In this document: piece after piece, positions 1-12,414 of the stretch | Numbering within the stretch: position 1 is the stretch's first letter | How the letters are laid out: each line of letters starts with the position of its first letter | Source of the DNA: Liolophura sinensis | Lineage: Eukaryota > Mollusca > Polyplacophora > Chitonida > Chitonidae | Assembly (NCBI RefSeq): GCF_032854445.1 | Contig: NC_088300.1 | Coordinates: 4,836,001 to 4,900,000, forward strand | DNA length: 64,000 nt | Direction: 5' to 3' | Position numbers and translations under genes: made by a program | The notes under the pieces: generated by a model | The model's input: only the letters and a program-made list of their open reading frames with translations | The model's database searches: none | Told to the model about the DNA's origin: nothing

Positions 1-257
1 ATCAAGAAACTATTGAAGTACTGGTGGCGTATTTGGTGTTACATAATGTAACTTTTCTTGTTTTCAAGCTATTTGTTACCTACCTTGTGGAATACACATA
101 GAATCATGCAATTAAGAATGAGAATTTGTAGCTGTTCTGTGGTTTGTAAATGGCTTGCAAATAGTGATGATGGCAGTCGCATTGCATCAATAAAACATAC
201 ACCCAAACTTAAAATACATGTTCTCAGAAATACTCACCTTTCATTTGTTTTTGCAAG

Positions 258-3200
258 GCTAAGAAGTCAAGCACTGAGGCCACAGACCAAGCCCCTGTGG
301 CAACTTCCTCCCCACCACAGAAAGTCCCAGCCAAGGACTACAGCCAATGTAGATTACAGGTATACATAACATAATTGACTTCAAATGGAAATATTACCAA
401 GGTTCTCACTGACATACATGTGTGGTCTTTAAATTCTTGACTTTCATTTTCATGCGTAAGTAATAAACCAGTGTCAGATGGTTTGTATTACTTGGTCATA
501 CCAAATACTTTGAAAATGGTACTCTTTGCCTTCTGCCTTTGCATTCAGCAATGAGAGGTTGTAGCAAGGACTGGTTGGCTCGATGTCAGTGTAATGTAAC
601 TGGGTGGGGTGTCTGTCATGTCTGGTGACTGCGGCATGATGCTTAAATGGTGACAGCACTTCAACGACATGGACTCACCTTGCTACAAGAATACATGGTA
701 AATGTACATGCGCCTAACTGAGTCTAATAAAGTATTTAAACAGACAAATTTTGTCTTTAAATACAAATCTCAGTGCACAATGAACTGTACAATTGGTGTT
801 AAACTTTAATAAGAGTGCACCTGAGAGTGTCCTGTGGTATTGTTAACTTTTCATGTACTGTTATGCTGATATATGTATAATTGGTGTTGATGTCTTGTGT
901 ATATCTTCAGATCCGACTTACAAATGGCCAGGCTCTCACACAGACTTTCTCCTCTAAAGAACCCCTAGCTGCTGTTCGTTTGTACATAGAGATGAACAGA
1001 ACAGATGGCTCAGGCCCTTTTAATCTGATGACAAACTTCCCCAAGAAGGTTTTCTCAGTTGATGATATGGAGAAGCCACTGTCAGAACTTGGTATGTAAG
1101 ACATTTCAGATACAACCAAATTTTAACACATTATCTTGCCTATATTCTTCTGAAATTATGTTATATCATAGTGTCAAAAGAAGTAAACTTGACCATTCAA
1201 AGATGCAAACCTGTGACACCCAGTGCATTCAATTTTGTCATTATTGATGTTAGGTCTGGCCAGTTGCCTCTAAAATAATAGCTATTCTTGGTCCAAAGTT
1301 CATATTTTTGTGTAAGTCACAGATGTTTTTAAGCTTTCATCATAACAAATGATTTGACTGCCTCATATACTTGGTTAGCAGTATGTCTGATTTTAATACT
1401 GTAAAGAAAGTATAAAAAATCTTTGAGTATTGTTGAAACATACCCAATTGGTGGTGATATTTACAAGCTAAATTTAATAGACAAGACCAACAAATTTCGA
1501 CTGACTGGATTTCTTTTGTTTTTTAGATCTTTTTTCATAAACATACGACCCTATCTGCTTAAATCAGTTTTAATATAAGTGATTAATTACCAACTTTCTA
1601 AAATTAAAATTTTTATTTATTTGTTATCAAGGGATCAGGTATATCTATCGAATGAATGTTGAGCAAACATGTACTGTAAATATAGAAGTTCTCAGTCAAG
1701 TGATGATCACGATTCTTCTTTCTGTGGATAGGGTTTTCCCAACATTGAGAAATAAACAAAACTACAGACAACAACATCATTTTATAGAGATAATCAGATA
1801 GTAGTGCATGTTCGGTTATTCATGCACCTGCCTGGTATTGTCAGCAAGTATTAAAATTCTCTTACAGTGCATGACTTCAGTAAAAATAACGAAATGACAA
1901 ATTAGTAAGGATAATTATACATACATGTACAAGAAGAACAAGAAGGTTATTCTCTTTGTATCTGTGAAGTCAGGTTTGCCAACTTGATCCCTGTTTCCTT
2001 CACACAAAACAAAGATGTAAGAGGAGTAACCTAAGCCCCATATATCACACGTAAGTGAAATGTTTCTGAGCAAGATATAAGGTAGATCCATGTAAATGTA
2101 TTAACCAAAATATAACGTACACAATGATGGAAATGATCTCAATTATTACTGTATGACCCAAATGAATTTTTGTAATCCTTATACGACTTGCTGGAGTATG
2201 ATTTGCATATTTCTTCAAAGGTTTGTTTAAATTACTGAGTCCCTACTGTATGGTACATTTAAACTTACTTGTTGTAAAAACAGCTGTGCAACTAGTATTT
2301 TGAATTACACCATTGGCCTTCGGCCAGCAAAAGTCAAATCAGCTGCAAGCACACTACACTGTAGGCATATCTAAAAGTTCTACAGATCGAGTCTATTGCA
2401 AGAGAAAGATGAATTATCCTGCTTCTTGTTAAATGCAGATAACTGCCTTTAGGCTCTAGACCCCATGATGGATGAACATATTAATGTGTTCAGAAGAGTC
2501 TTCGATATGAGATATGCATTATTTTGGCAAATAGCTACACCCGGCAGAATATTTCAATGATGCAATGGTCGTCAGTCCTATGGGTTAATCAAACTGTTAA
2601 AACAATGAACTTTGCCAAGTTCGTGCATTATGTGATGCACAGATATGCACACCATGCTGATGGAAGAAAAGTGGCTTTCAGCAACATTGGGGCTGTGTAA
2701 TCCACCACACAAGTGTTGTTGACTGCCTATTGTCACCAAGATCCACAAAGTTAAGGTGTCGGAGTCGAGAAATCCAGAATTGGTCCCACTGGATGATTTA
2801 GTACTGTCATGCACGCCAGCATCACCAGCGTGACCAGCATGGCTTGCTTGTACCAGTCGTGAATGAGAATGGCTCACATACAGTTCATGTCTTTTGTATG
2901 TTATTGCTATGGCATCCACAAAAAGAGTGAACTGGTGCATGGCCAGTCACCTCCAAGGGTTATAAGGCCACAAAGATGATATTGGTGTAATAGTAAAGTA
3001 TGATGAAACTCGGAATACATGAAGATAAAAAAACACTATTTAATACATGTAGCAGAATTTCCCATCAGTACCCAAATTACTTTTTCGAAACCACCAGAAC
3101 CTTAATAATTATGTGAAATGTGGTCTATCGGTTAAAGGTGCTCGTCTTCCAATGGCCATGAGTTCAAACCCCGGCCTTGAATAGTGAATTTGTAGCTTTT

Positions 3201-5125
3201 GTTGCTCTCATTGCTTTTGCGGTCATGGTGACAATAAGTTGTTGAAGTTGTTTGTGTGACCATTTGCAGTCTGTAATTGGCAAGAAAGTCCATCAGTAAC
3301 TTGCCAAAGGTAGGTGGATTCCTCCACTCATTGAAAACTGAAAGCCATCAGGCCATCATCAAAAATTTGTTTTTACTCCTTGCACAGGCCAGGTCTACAA
3401 GAAGTAGAGTTTGTTTTATTTTTTTCTCAATGTTATTGTTTTTTTGAATCTCTATATTTTCCATTAACCAGTATTTAAAAAAAGTTCCTGCCAACTTACT
3501 TTTTTTTCTGATAAGGCTAGGTTGCCACAAACCATGAATTGTTTAAGGATGGCCTCATATAAGTCAGAAAATGATGTCGAACAACAATCAAATAAATAAC
3601 CAAATAAATGGTACACAAAAGTCATGAATTTTTTTAAAATTTACAGTTACAGGAAATCAAGGACAGAACATTCCCCTTGTGTGTAAAACTTTCGGTCAAT
3701 ACATCAAAAATCAGAATATAGTTGAATATAGAATATACGTCAACCAACTAAGTTATTAATTTTGTTACTGAAATTAGCAGACGTGCAAGACATCATCGAT
3801 GGAGAATCTTGTTTATGTCATTATGGTTTACAAACCCGGGCCCACTCGCATGAAGCCTTCTTATTGTTAAGAGCATGTCACTACCATGGCTACCAGCACT
3901 GCAGGCATTACGTCAACATGGTTGCTATGTGTGCATAACATTAAGTGGGCCCTGAGCTTTATATATGTTCCTGTACAAGTAGTACATTTTGAGATACTAC
4001 CCTTAACATATACCCTATTTCTTCTAATATTTGCGACACCTGGTCTGCGCTTTTTAGCAAATATAGATGTAACTGTAGTAGGAATATTTAATTTCTTTTT
4101 TCTCACATGGTTAGACCATCTAAGGAACAACATACCCATATCTTTACTTTTCCAAAAAGCAGTGAAAGAAATGTAATGTTCTGCATGCAGCACTAATACT
4201 ATCTATCCAAAAATGAAAAGAATTAAGGTACACGACTCTTAACATTTTCTGTAATTAACAGACACCTATGGTACCACCAGTGGAAACTCTACATGTAGGA
4301 GATACCACCCTTTACACTGGATAGACACTAACACCGAACATTCTATGTTGAGTTTAAGTTCGAATTTATTAGTCATAATAATATGCATTATTGCAAATGC
4401 TCTTTGAATGCTCTCTTCTCCAGTGTTAGAAACCGTTACTTCAAGATTAGATTGGTATTGTGTGGTAACATTCCCCTTAATTTGCTTTACCTTCTATTTG
4501 ATGCAAATGAAGCTCTTCGTGTAGAATACATGTACCTTGTACAGGCAAGCTAAAAAAAAACAAGAAGGTAGGCAATGACAGCAAATTTTGAGCTGCTTTT
4601 CGTGTAGAAATATTGGAAATATACTAAGTTTTTAACAAATGCAGGAGAGAATGTAGGGACACTGAGGATTGAAAATGAGTGAGAAACAACAGAAATACTG
4701 ACAAAATTTGTTAGTCTTTTCCTTTAATGGAAGTTGTTCCAAGATGAAGTGGACACATGATGATGAAAAGCCAACTTCCTTTAATAACATAAAGCTGTGA
4801 CATTTCAAGTTTCTCACCTAATGCTATTAGCTCATATAATTGTCTTGATGGCATATAGGTTTTCAGGTACGTACAGCAAGGTTTCCTCTATACAGTCAGT
4901 TGACAATAATAAAATCTGTCTTCTGTTGTAATCATTAGTTAATAGTGCATGACAGGGCAGTTGATGGGGTTATACAGCATACGTGCCTGATACATTTTCA
5001 GTTCAAATACATAGCTTTGTGTTATCTGTTATGGACATAAATCACTCAGTATGCAGTCTAATAGTTTTTCCTTCTTTATTTCAGGATTGGTGCCATCTGC
5101 AGTGATTATATTAACCAAAGCGTAG
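258..5125 (+). CDS. UBXN1: UBX domain-containing protein 1 (UBXN1/SAKS1-like), 3' exons only
   Basis: Three exons join in frame: 258-359, 911-1091 and 5085-5125 (stop TAG 5123-5125), giving about 108 C-terminal residues. Each is bounded by AG and GT. The first exon encodes a proline-rich linker ending in KDYSQCRLQ. The second encodes most of a UBX fold (IRLTNGQALTQTF, RLYIEMNR, the FPKKVF loop, DMEKPLSELG). A tiny last exon adds LVPSAVIILTKA. The family binds the N domain of the AAA ATPase p97/VCP through UBX and ubiquitin through an N-terminal UBA domain; the UBA part lies outside the window. The order of motifs, including the ELGLVPSAV ending, matches UBXN1 rather than other UBX proteins. 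The usual FPR tripeptide of the p97-contacting loop is FPK here. Intron 2 is about 4 kb and holds SINE remnants. Identity is from remembered family sequence, not a search. Confidence 0.88.
2555..2720 (-). repeat. SINE family B remnant
   Basis: It shares the run caagttcgtgcattatgtg, then gatatgcacaccatgctg and agaaaagtggctttcagcaac-type sequence, with copies near 15655, 18955 and 63130. No head or target duplication could be recognised. Confidence 0.5.
3120..3335 (+). repeat. tRNA-derived SINE, family B, plus orientation
   Basis: The left end resembles a tRNA promoter: an A-box-like tggtctatcggttaaagg followed about 35 bp later by a B-box-like gagttcaaacc. Downstream, the sequence around 3280-3330 is the reverse complement of the acctttggcaagttactg block seen in minus-oriented copies elsewhere (for example 15655-15850 and 56285-56405). 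It is diverged and lacks a clear tail. Confidence 0.6.
4005..4130. repeat. dispersed repeat, copy 1 (inverted copy near 58925-59045)
   Basis: About 110 bp (tatttcttctaatatttg ... ttttttctcacatggt) is closely similar to the reverse complement of 58925-59045. Both copies can be read as a hydrophobic peptide containing LFLLIF, TPGL and VGIF, but neither sits in a recognisable gene. It may be a fragment of a transposable element. Confidence 0.5.
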
Positions 5126-8100
5126 ATATATATAATGAACTCTAACGAATGTCATGAAATTCAATTATCACCTGGGTTTTGTTAAATGTCTTAATATCAT
5201 AAATATGCTGATGGATGCAAAAGACATGTTGAGAGTGGCTACACTTGAAAAAAAATTAGTATATCTTGACAGGCAAACTCATTATCTCTATTATGTTTTT
5301 ACCAGTGATCTGATAAGGAGTCTAACTCCCAAGGATATGCCATTTATACTGTCACAGTGAAAATATAAAGTTTGATGTTACATTTTGTTTTGTTACATTT
5401 TTAACCGTATGACCTTATTTGATTAGATGTTCTATGATGGTACTTCCTGATTGAGGCTATATAAAGCCCTTGACACAATGGCACAATCAATGAAATATTC
5501 TGTACTTCTTAAGCACGCCATTCAAAAAAGTCTTAACAAAATGAAAATGTATTCCTTATATTTATATTCCTTAAACATTTCAGTTATGCAACCATTTTGG
5601 AAGTATGTTCATTGCATGGAAGTGTAAACCTAATGTTATCAGCAATGTCCATAGTGTATTAAAATGATGCTGTGTCTTCAATGAATTGGGGGGGAGTGGC
5701 TCGTCCTTTCATTGCTAGGCCACACCAGGCGCAAGTCAGCCTTGGACAGGGAATTTGTGGATTCTTACTGTGCATGGGACCTTTGGTAAGAATGCAGCTG
5801 ACGATGCTCATGCCACCAGTTTGCAGTCATACATTTTGCAGCCTAATCGTCTTTTCACACCACTTGTCTTCCACCAATATGGTGTGCATTTATATGGAAA
5901 AGTTCAAGCAACTTGCCAAAAATCAGTGGATTACCCTAATTCCTCAAACTTTCTGCATGCGAGAGCCAAATTTCAGCGCAAATGACATGTATTCCACATT
6001 TTTAATTTGATTTTGGACACATTACATTGGTCGCATTGGCCAATTTCTGGGGATCACAAAAAGTATAAGTTTTTCATTCCGCACAGAATAATGCCTTCAG
6101 AATATGGTGTGGAGAAAGGCCGATTAACTGTAAATTCCTGGATAAGAAAGTACAAGGCGCAAAGCGCCGAGGATTGTGTTGTCCAGGAATGTACAGTTAT
6201 GAGGTCTTTCTCTGACTTAAACGTTTGTATTAGTGTTACATAATAAACGATTTCTGTGTTTGAAGGTGGGAGGGAGTGGGAATGAGTGGGAATAACAAGT
6301 GCACAGATAGCACAGGGCTATGTTTTCGTTCTGATACTTTATATATGGCAACATGGCCAAAGTATGCTTGATTAGACAATTCAGACCTGCCAGAGAAATT
6401 TAGGAAAGTATGGCTGCTGTACTTTCCAGACGAGAAAGTACGAAAGTAGTAAGAAAGAAACGGTTTTCTGAATAGAGTCACGTCACAACAAGCATTTAAG
6501 CTTGAATAAATATCTTGCAAACATGCAAAAAGGCTGAAGAATTAGTGCCACAGTTTCTGCCACCCTGGAAGCTGACTGGCAGTGCATAAGTGAAAAATTC
6601 TTCAGTAAAGTTTTCAACAACAATCAAATACAGAAATAAATCAATGAATTAACAAATTTAAATTTTATTTTCAGACTACTAGTTTAGTACCCTATTTCCC
6701 AACATGATAAAAAGCCACAGGATGTTTCAATGGCCAATGTTTACTTTCTTTATGGCGTATTGAAGATCAGACATAGAAAAGGAGATGGAGGTACAACACC
6801 AGCAGTTTGTACCTACTTGTTACCTTATGTTTAAATCTTACCATCAGTATAAACCTATGAACTGCCTTTGTCCATTTGCTGTACCGGTATTGTATATATT
6901 AGTAATCAGTTTCAAAGATTTCACTTCATCTTTCTCTGAAATATCCATGTGAATGACATAAATATTTGTATACTGTTACTAAATATGTTAAAAATGGATA
7001 AATAAATTTGATATACTTATCAAATTCAAAAACTTACTTGATTTATTACTGATATCATGCACTTGGTATTATTTTTACCATAGTAGGCACTTATGCTCTT
7101 GCATGCTAGCATCTCTGCTGTAATGGATACATTTTATTGTCCTTGTTCTGTAGGAGAATTATGTTATTAAGGAATTAATGTATTAGGTTAGCAACACCTA
7201 CTATCACTTACTATAAATAAGAGGTACATAAATGCCAGCTTTGCTGATTGGTAAATTTAATGAATACTAATTCACAAAATACCTGTATAAAACCAGAAAC
7301 CATGACAAAATCAAATACTGAAAAAAAACCTCTTTGAAAGCAACAAATAGAACAGTAGTTGGTTAATGGACTTCTCATTAATGTAAAATATAGAACAACG
7401 GGTTAAAACCTATGTCAATATATGTAACTGTATGCTATGAAATTGTGAACGTCTACTTTATTCACACTGATCACAGAAACTAAGATCTGTGGTATCAGCA
7501 TTTAAAACTTGGCATACAAGAGTCAGAGCTTTTCATGGGACTGTAAGTACTTCTGTAGGCGAAATGACAACAATACTAGAATATTTCTTGTGTATGCAGT
7601 TCAACCTTGCAGTCATATGGACAGCAGGCATAAGGGGCCAACTATGTACGGTAAGTTGAGTGGAATCACATCTTAAGCCCATCTGAGTGACCTCACTGAC
7701 CAATAACCTCACAAGGCTACAAATGAAGATTAGTATACTGCTTCAGTTTGGTGTACAACCAGGAATACAATGTTATTGAGTATTCAGACATATAAAGCAC
7801 ATCAGCAAAAATAAAGTCTAGTTTTTTTTTTCGTAATGTAAAAAATCAGTGGAATAAACTGTGAAAAGGCAAGAAAACCGAGGTACATGTTTTCCAAGGC
7901 TTGTCACCGACCATTTTGTCAACTGGACTGCTTCATAAAAGCTTTCTAATAAATTTGTATTTATACTGGTATAGTAAATCACACATAATGGGTAAATGCG
8001 GATTGTTGAATTATTTGCAACAATGTAGTAATGACTTCATGGGGTGATTTGGTGGTAAAAGAAGGCCTAGGCACAGCGTAATGACCTCGAGTAATAAACT

Positions 8101-8394
8101 CAAAGTTAACTATCTTGCCACTCTTTGGATGATAGTTATTCAATGTCCATGCAGACTTAATTTGTACTCCACAGAATATCAAGATTCTACATACTATACT
8201 CAGTTGAATTCCTCACATTTGCTTCCTTAACAGCAAATGTAAACATTTTACTGTATCTTACTTGCTACCCTCATTAACATGTAACAACCTCAGCACTCAA
8301 GAGTTTTGAGCAATTCATCTGTGAAAAAGTACACATTCTTAAGCTGAAAGATTATGATGCTTTGGTTAGTCAGTATGAGGAATGTGATTACATC
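5126..8394. other. UBXN1 3' flank and convergent intergenic region
   Basis: This AT-rich stretch separates the UBXN1 stop codon from the ZDHHC24-like stop codon; the two genes converge here. A family-B SINE fragment lies near 5855-5960 (ccaccaatatggtgtgcat in plus orientation). An AATAAA occurs at 6242-6247 but is 1.1 kb past the UBXN1 stop, so its use is uncertain. I see no supported gene. Confidence 0.6.
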
Positions 8395-9322
8395 TTAATT
8401 GCTTTTCAGTCTCATGGAACTTTCCCAGTTGATTCCATCCTGCTGTAGGTCAATTTGAAAAGGAAAGAGAAAATGCACCATGCCATATGGCCCGAAGGTG
8501 GAACGCCATCCATCTAGTATACCAGTCTGGTACACTGAAATGTTCTTCCAAGCCTCGTGACTTGTTTGTCCACGAAATACAACAACAAACTGCCACACAA
8601 GGAAAAACACAGCTCCTGCCAGACAGAAAAGGGTCAAATAAAGGTGGACGACCACACACATAACCCAGGTAGAGATATCTCCAACAATTAGCCATCGATA
8701 CACTGTTACCATAGGGATGTAATTAAGGAACTCCATAGAGAGGAATGGCATGGCTTGATCCAGATACAAAAACTGCAGCACGGCAGCGATGATGTTGGCT
8801 AATGTAATGTAGAATAAAAGTACAATGAATCTCCTCTGGTTGTGAAATCCTACGCAGGAAGCAGTAAAAAAAACAGTGGTGGTCTCTCTTCAGCACACAG
8901 ACACCACATAGGTTACAGTGGTGTGATCGAGGAGGCGCCTCCAGCTGACACTTCAGGCAAGTCTGCCACCCCGGCGGGCTTTGTATGGCATCCGCACCTG
9001 TGAGCTCAACGGCCTGGTCCCGCATCGATGCAACAACAACAGACGTCTTTTTCCTTGATAGCATCCAGTTTAACATCGTTTGAACAAACACAAATAATAT
9101 CAGCGCGGACATGACAGCTCCCCATAGAGACGGTTCTTGGAAGAGAGTTGGCAGGAGAATGAAGAAAGCTTCCCCCAACAGCACAAAACTCATATAGAGA
9201 AAAAAGCCCACCCCAAACGAGTTGGCATTCTTCGGATCTGGTTGAAAGATCTTATCTTTCGTTTGGTAATGTGCCCGTAGTTTTTCCTTTAGGGTTTCAT
9301 GTGTTCTTTCTCTGCACTCCAT
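8395..9322 (-). CDS. ZDHHC24: DHHC palmitoyltransferase, ZDHHC24-like, interrupted by a +1 frameshift
   Basis: A single-exon gene reads from ATG at 9322 to a stop at 8395. It has 928 nt, one more than a multiple of three. The first frame gives two N-terminal membrane segments, then the cysteine-rich domain TCLKCQLEAPPRSHHC, NLCGVCVLKR and the catalytic DHHC. Directly after DHHCFF a run of eight T (plus-strand A 8866-8873) breaks the frame. With seven T the reading would be about 308 residues, with the usual CVGFHNQRRF, two more membrane segments, a TSHE in the TTxE position and a DGINW ending typical of ZDHHC24. The enzyme family S-acylates proteins at Golgi or ER membranes through the DHHC cysteine. 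Because both halves look under selection and the break is in a homopolymer, a consensus error is the likeliest cause. A real allele or young pseudogene is possible. ZDHHC22/24 assignment is from memory. Confidence 0.82.
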
Positions 9323-10824
9323 TTTTTCGACTGAGTTTTGCGTGGACTGATAGTTTGTTTCTCTTCCGAAGAAAAAATGGACCAGCAGAAGTTCGATCTC
9401 TTCATATGCACTTCATAAAAGCATGTTTCAGTTTGGACGTTTCCATGCACGCCGCTCAGCACGAGGGAGCTATCCGTGATTTTCTTTCTCACAATCGCCG
9501 AATCAACTGGTTTCTAAAAGAAAATAATTACGCAAAGTATGTCAATCACACATCTCTTTGAGTTAAATGGTGAATATTAGATAACTCACACAAGACGAAG
9601 CTGTAAGATGATGGTTTTTCACATAATGGAACACAGATAATTGCTACTCCCAACAACGCGCGCGAACATGCCTGCCGATAAGCGCTAGTGATTGCAGGCT
9701 GCTACCCGTACACGACTGACAGGGGCAATGAAACAGATGTATGTTCCTCAGTCTAAAGATCTGCACTGAATACGGAGATGCTCTGGTTTGTATTTTATTA
9801 TTATTGTGTAGTGTACACGAGATGCGATTCTGCGCACCCGACCTTTCATATCAAAGAGATCGACAGCACGACTGCCTACATACATCCAACTTAGCTCTGC
9901 CATTTGCTACTGGCCTTAGTTGGATGGGATTCCTGGATATCCGAGTGGAACCATGTTATAACACAGCACAAGATGGACTAAGTTCAAGGCTAGCCTTAAC
10001 ATAGCATAATTCTGGGGCTAGACTTAACAATAACAGTCTGCTAGGGGTAGCCCAAGAATTTTTGTAAGTCAAACCCAGGATATGAGGAATGATCAGAATT
10101 TCACGAATGTTCCCAACACCCTGAACCTGTGCTTTTCTTTGTAATAACCAGTAATTACTTTTTAAGGATGAAGAACCCAAGTATTTGCCAACTTGTTCAC
10201 TAACCTATTTCTTCAACATTTCGCTTGTCTTCCTACAGCAAACAAAAGCAAGATTGTGTATCCCTTTTGGTCCGGCTCAGTTAAATAGGATGTTTTCTTT
10301 TAAAATAAAACTGGTAGAGTTATATTTCTCTGTAGCAGTACACCTCATTGAGCTTTAGATGCATAGAATCGACTCAAAATGACTATCTTATTTGATAAAA
10401 TCTAGAATATCTCCCAACCTTGACGCAGCTCTCATCTATTGAAAGGGAAATTTCCACGTGGACCAGAGATAAAGAAGTTCACCAAATCTAAAGATAACAC
10501 AATGACACAATTCGGTTCTCGGTGTTATTAAATTTACTGGTACTGACACTAGTCCTGCGAGTCAGGTTAAGATGGACACATCATAAGATGAGTCATTTTC
10601 CTGCCAACACTTGTTTGTTTGGGGGTTTGAGGCCACTTTCAACACTTATTTCGATCATATTAAAATGCTGTGTCCTTCGAGTAAGTTATGGTCCCAGTGT
10701 TCACATACATGTATTTTAATTTAGTGTTGCTTCAATGGAACACTATTCCAGGGACACCAGACATGATACTCCTCTTGGTCACAGTCTATAGTGACACTAG
10801 GCTGACCTATACTCGGCCCACACA

Positions 10825-11075
10825 AAGAAAAGTGAGTGAGTGCTTGGGGTTTAACGTCATACTTAATATATGACAATGAAGGAATCCTTAGCATGCATGT
10901 AATGTGCCTCCTTGTTGCAGGACAGATTTTAACCGCTCTTTTATCTAGTGCTGCTTCACTGAGATGCCTTACCAAAGGCAAGTAAGCCGCCCTGCTCGAG
11001 CCATTATACTGATACGGGTCAACCAGTCGTTGCACTATCCCCTTCATGCGAGGAAGTTACAATTTCCTGTTTTAA
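10825..11075. repeat. dispersed repeat family C (gtgagtgagtgcttgggg type)
   Basis: The segment begins gtgagtgagtgcttggggtt, continues with aacgtcat, gaaggaatcctta, catgtaatgtgcctccttg and ctgatacgggtcaaccag, and ends near ggaagttacaatttcct. I recognise this composite as an abundant interspersed repeat of molluscan genomes, but cannot name it. Orientation is not resolved. Confidence 0.6.
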
Positions 11076-11164
11076 GCACACAAAGACAAGTACCAGTATC
11101 AATATTAAAGTCTTTAAACTTGACCAAATTCAACAGAATGGCTATTGATTGGTGGTTACTGCCA

Positions 11165-11375
11165 TGATTGAGAACTTTCATATGACAGTGGTGAGGTTTA
11201 TGGGTGGAGGAAACCAGAGTGCCCGGAGTCAACCAAAAACCTTCATCTGGTACCTGGGAAACCGCTAACCTTAATGCCACGGCTGAAATGGAGACAGCTG
11301 AATTTGAACATGCGACCTCAAGTCTTAAAGGTCGCAGGAAGCCAGCACTTTAACCATCTGACAATGGCTATTCAT
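11165..11375 (-). repeat. tRNA-derived SINE, family B, near full length
   Basis: Read on the minus strand, the head has an A-box-like tggttaaagtg and a B-box-like gcatgttcaaattc near 11310-11365. The body ends in the gtttatgggtggaggaaacc block shared with other family-B copies. Confidence 0.6.
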
Positions 11376-12104
11376 ATCCATAACACTTTCAACTGCTGTC
11401 TACAGAGAACAATTTTTGTAAAACCCTAATTAACCCTTACAACACTGCTTCCAAACCCTGGCCATTCACGTTATAAACAAACAGCTGTGGAGACCTATAG
11501 AGAAAAGCCAATATGCTTCTGCACATGCTGGGAGAGTCAACATATACTTCAGAACTTGTACTTCATATTGTTCTGCTAAACAGATACGCAGGATGCTTAA
11601 ACAGTTGCTTGCCTATTATTTGTAAGGACCTTACTCGTATAAGGCTTTCAGACGTGGACAAACAAAAGCAGAATTGTTGTAACAGACATTTATTGCATTA
11701 TAAGCCAAAAGAGTTGCAGTTAACCAGGTACGTCTTTCTGGCTTCATTCATCTGGTCCCATGCCATGCTTTGCTTCATAACTAGACACCAGTTTACGTTT
11801 GATATTAGCGTTGACGTTGTGCAGATCAGTCATTCTTCTTGCTGCCACCTGTAATGAAGTATGGCTATACAGATAACAGATTCACACAGGACTTCTCTGT
11901 AGTGCTTAGCAGAACAGACAAGAAAGAAATACTAGCTCCATTTCTATTTTCATCACCTGGAGTTTCAATCCAGATTGCTCATCTTTGTTTATTTATGTAC
12001 TGCTATCCAACTGACCAAAACGTCCACATTGTGTTCCACAAAAAAGGAAAGATGTCTGTATACATGCTACAACATCTAGTTTTATGCTGGAAAATTTATG
12101 TATT

Positions 12105-12245
12105 TATTTGAATGCTGTTTTATGTTGAACCCAAGAACATTTCATTTATACAATGGCAGCCAGAGTTATGGTTGGAGAAAACCAAGCAGAGCTCAGGGGA
12201 AACCAACAACCACCCACAGGTTTATGAAAATTTAATGCCTTATCA
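12105..12245 (-). repeat. SINE family A fragment
   Basis: It matches the family-A 3' half (aagaacatttcatttatac, ggcagccag, gttatggttggagaaaacc, ggggaaacc) but lacks the tRNA head. It is diverged and has no clear duplication. Confidence 0.55.
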
Positions 12246-12252
12246 ATAACAA

Positions 12253-12346
12253 AACACATCCCAGAACAACAATGTTCTCTACACAATGTCCCAGCACAAC
12301 AATGTTCTCTACACAATGTCCCAGCACAACAATGTTCTCTACACAA
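12253..12346. repeat. 30-bp tandem repeat, three copies
   Basis: The unit cccagcacaacaatgttctc plus tacacaatgt occurs three times head to tail. It lies just downstream of the last recognised DDX28 exon. Confidence 0.85.
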
Positions 12347-12414
12347 TTAGATTACCATTAGATGCATTGTATGGCTACACCATACAGTTAATTGTCAAAA
12401 GTCATTTTTTCCTT

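Larger units (their letters stand above)
1092..5084 (+). other. UBXN1 intron 2 with repeat remnants
   Basis: This is the roughly 4 kb intron before the short last UBXN1 exon. It is AT-rich and holds no convincing coding sequence. It contains two family-B SINE remnants (near 2555-2720 and 3120-3335) and one copy of a dispersed repeat (about 4005-4130) whose inverted relative lies near 58925-59045. Small ORFs here look like chance or repeat-derived reading frames. Confidence 0.7.
9323..12414. other. region between the ZDHHC24-like start and the DDX28 3' end
   Basis: It starts with the presumed promoter side of the ZDHHC24-like gene, including a CG-rich patch near 9655-9690 (caacgcgcgcgaacatg). 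It then runs through mixed repeats: a family-C dispersed repeat (10825-11075), a full family-B SINE (11165-11375) and a family-A SINE fragment (12105-12245). A possible DDX28 last exon at 10200-10232 (minus; acceptor followed by ten codons and TAG) is noted but not accepted. I found no other supported gene. Confidence 0.55.

Noticed and set aside
3120-3180. A tRNA gene
   Set aside because: A- and B-box-like sequences are present, but the segment does not close an acceptor stem and continues into a SINE body.
5672-6010. Overlapping plus-strand ORFs of 112 and 76 codons
   Set aside because: No domain or splice context; part of the region is a family-B SINE fragment.
10200-10232. Possible final DDX28 exon (minus; acceptor tttgctgtag then ten codons and TAG)
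   Set aside because: The acceptor is good and phase fits, but the peptide EDKRNVEEIG has no clear resemblance to the known C-terminus and lies over 2 kb away; left as a candidate only.
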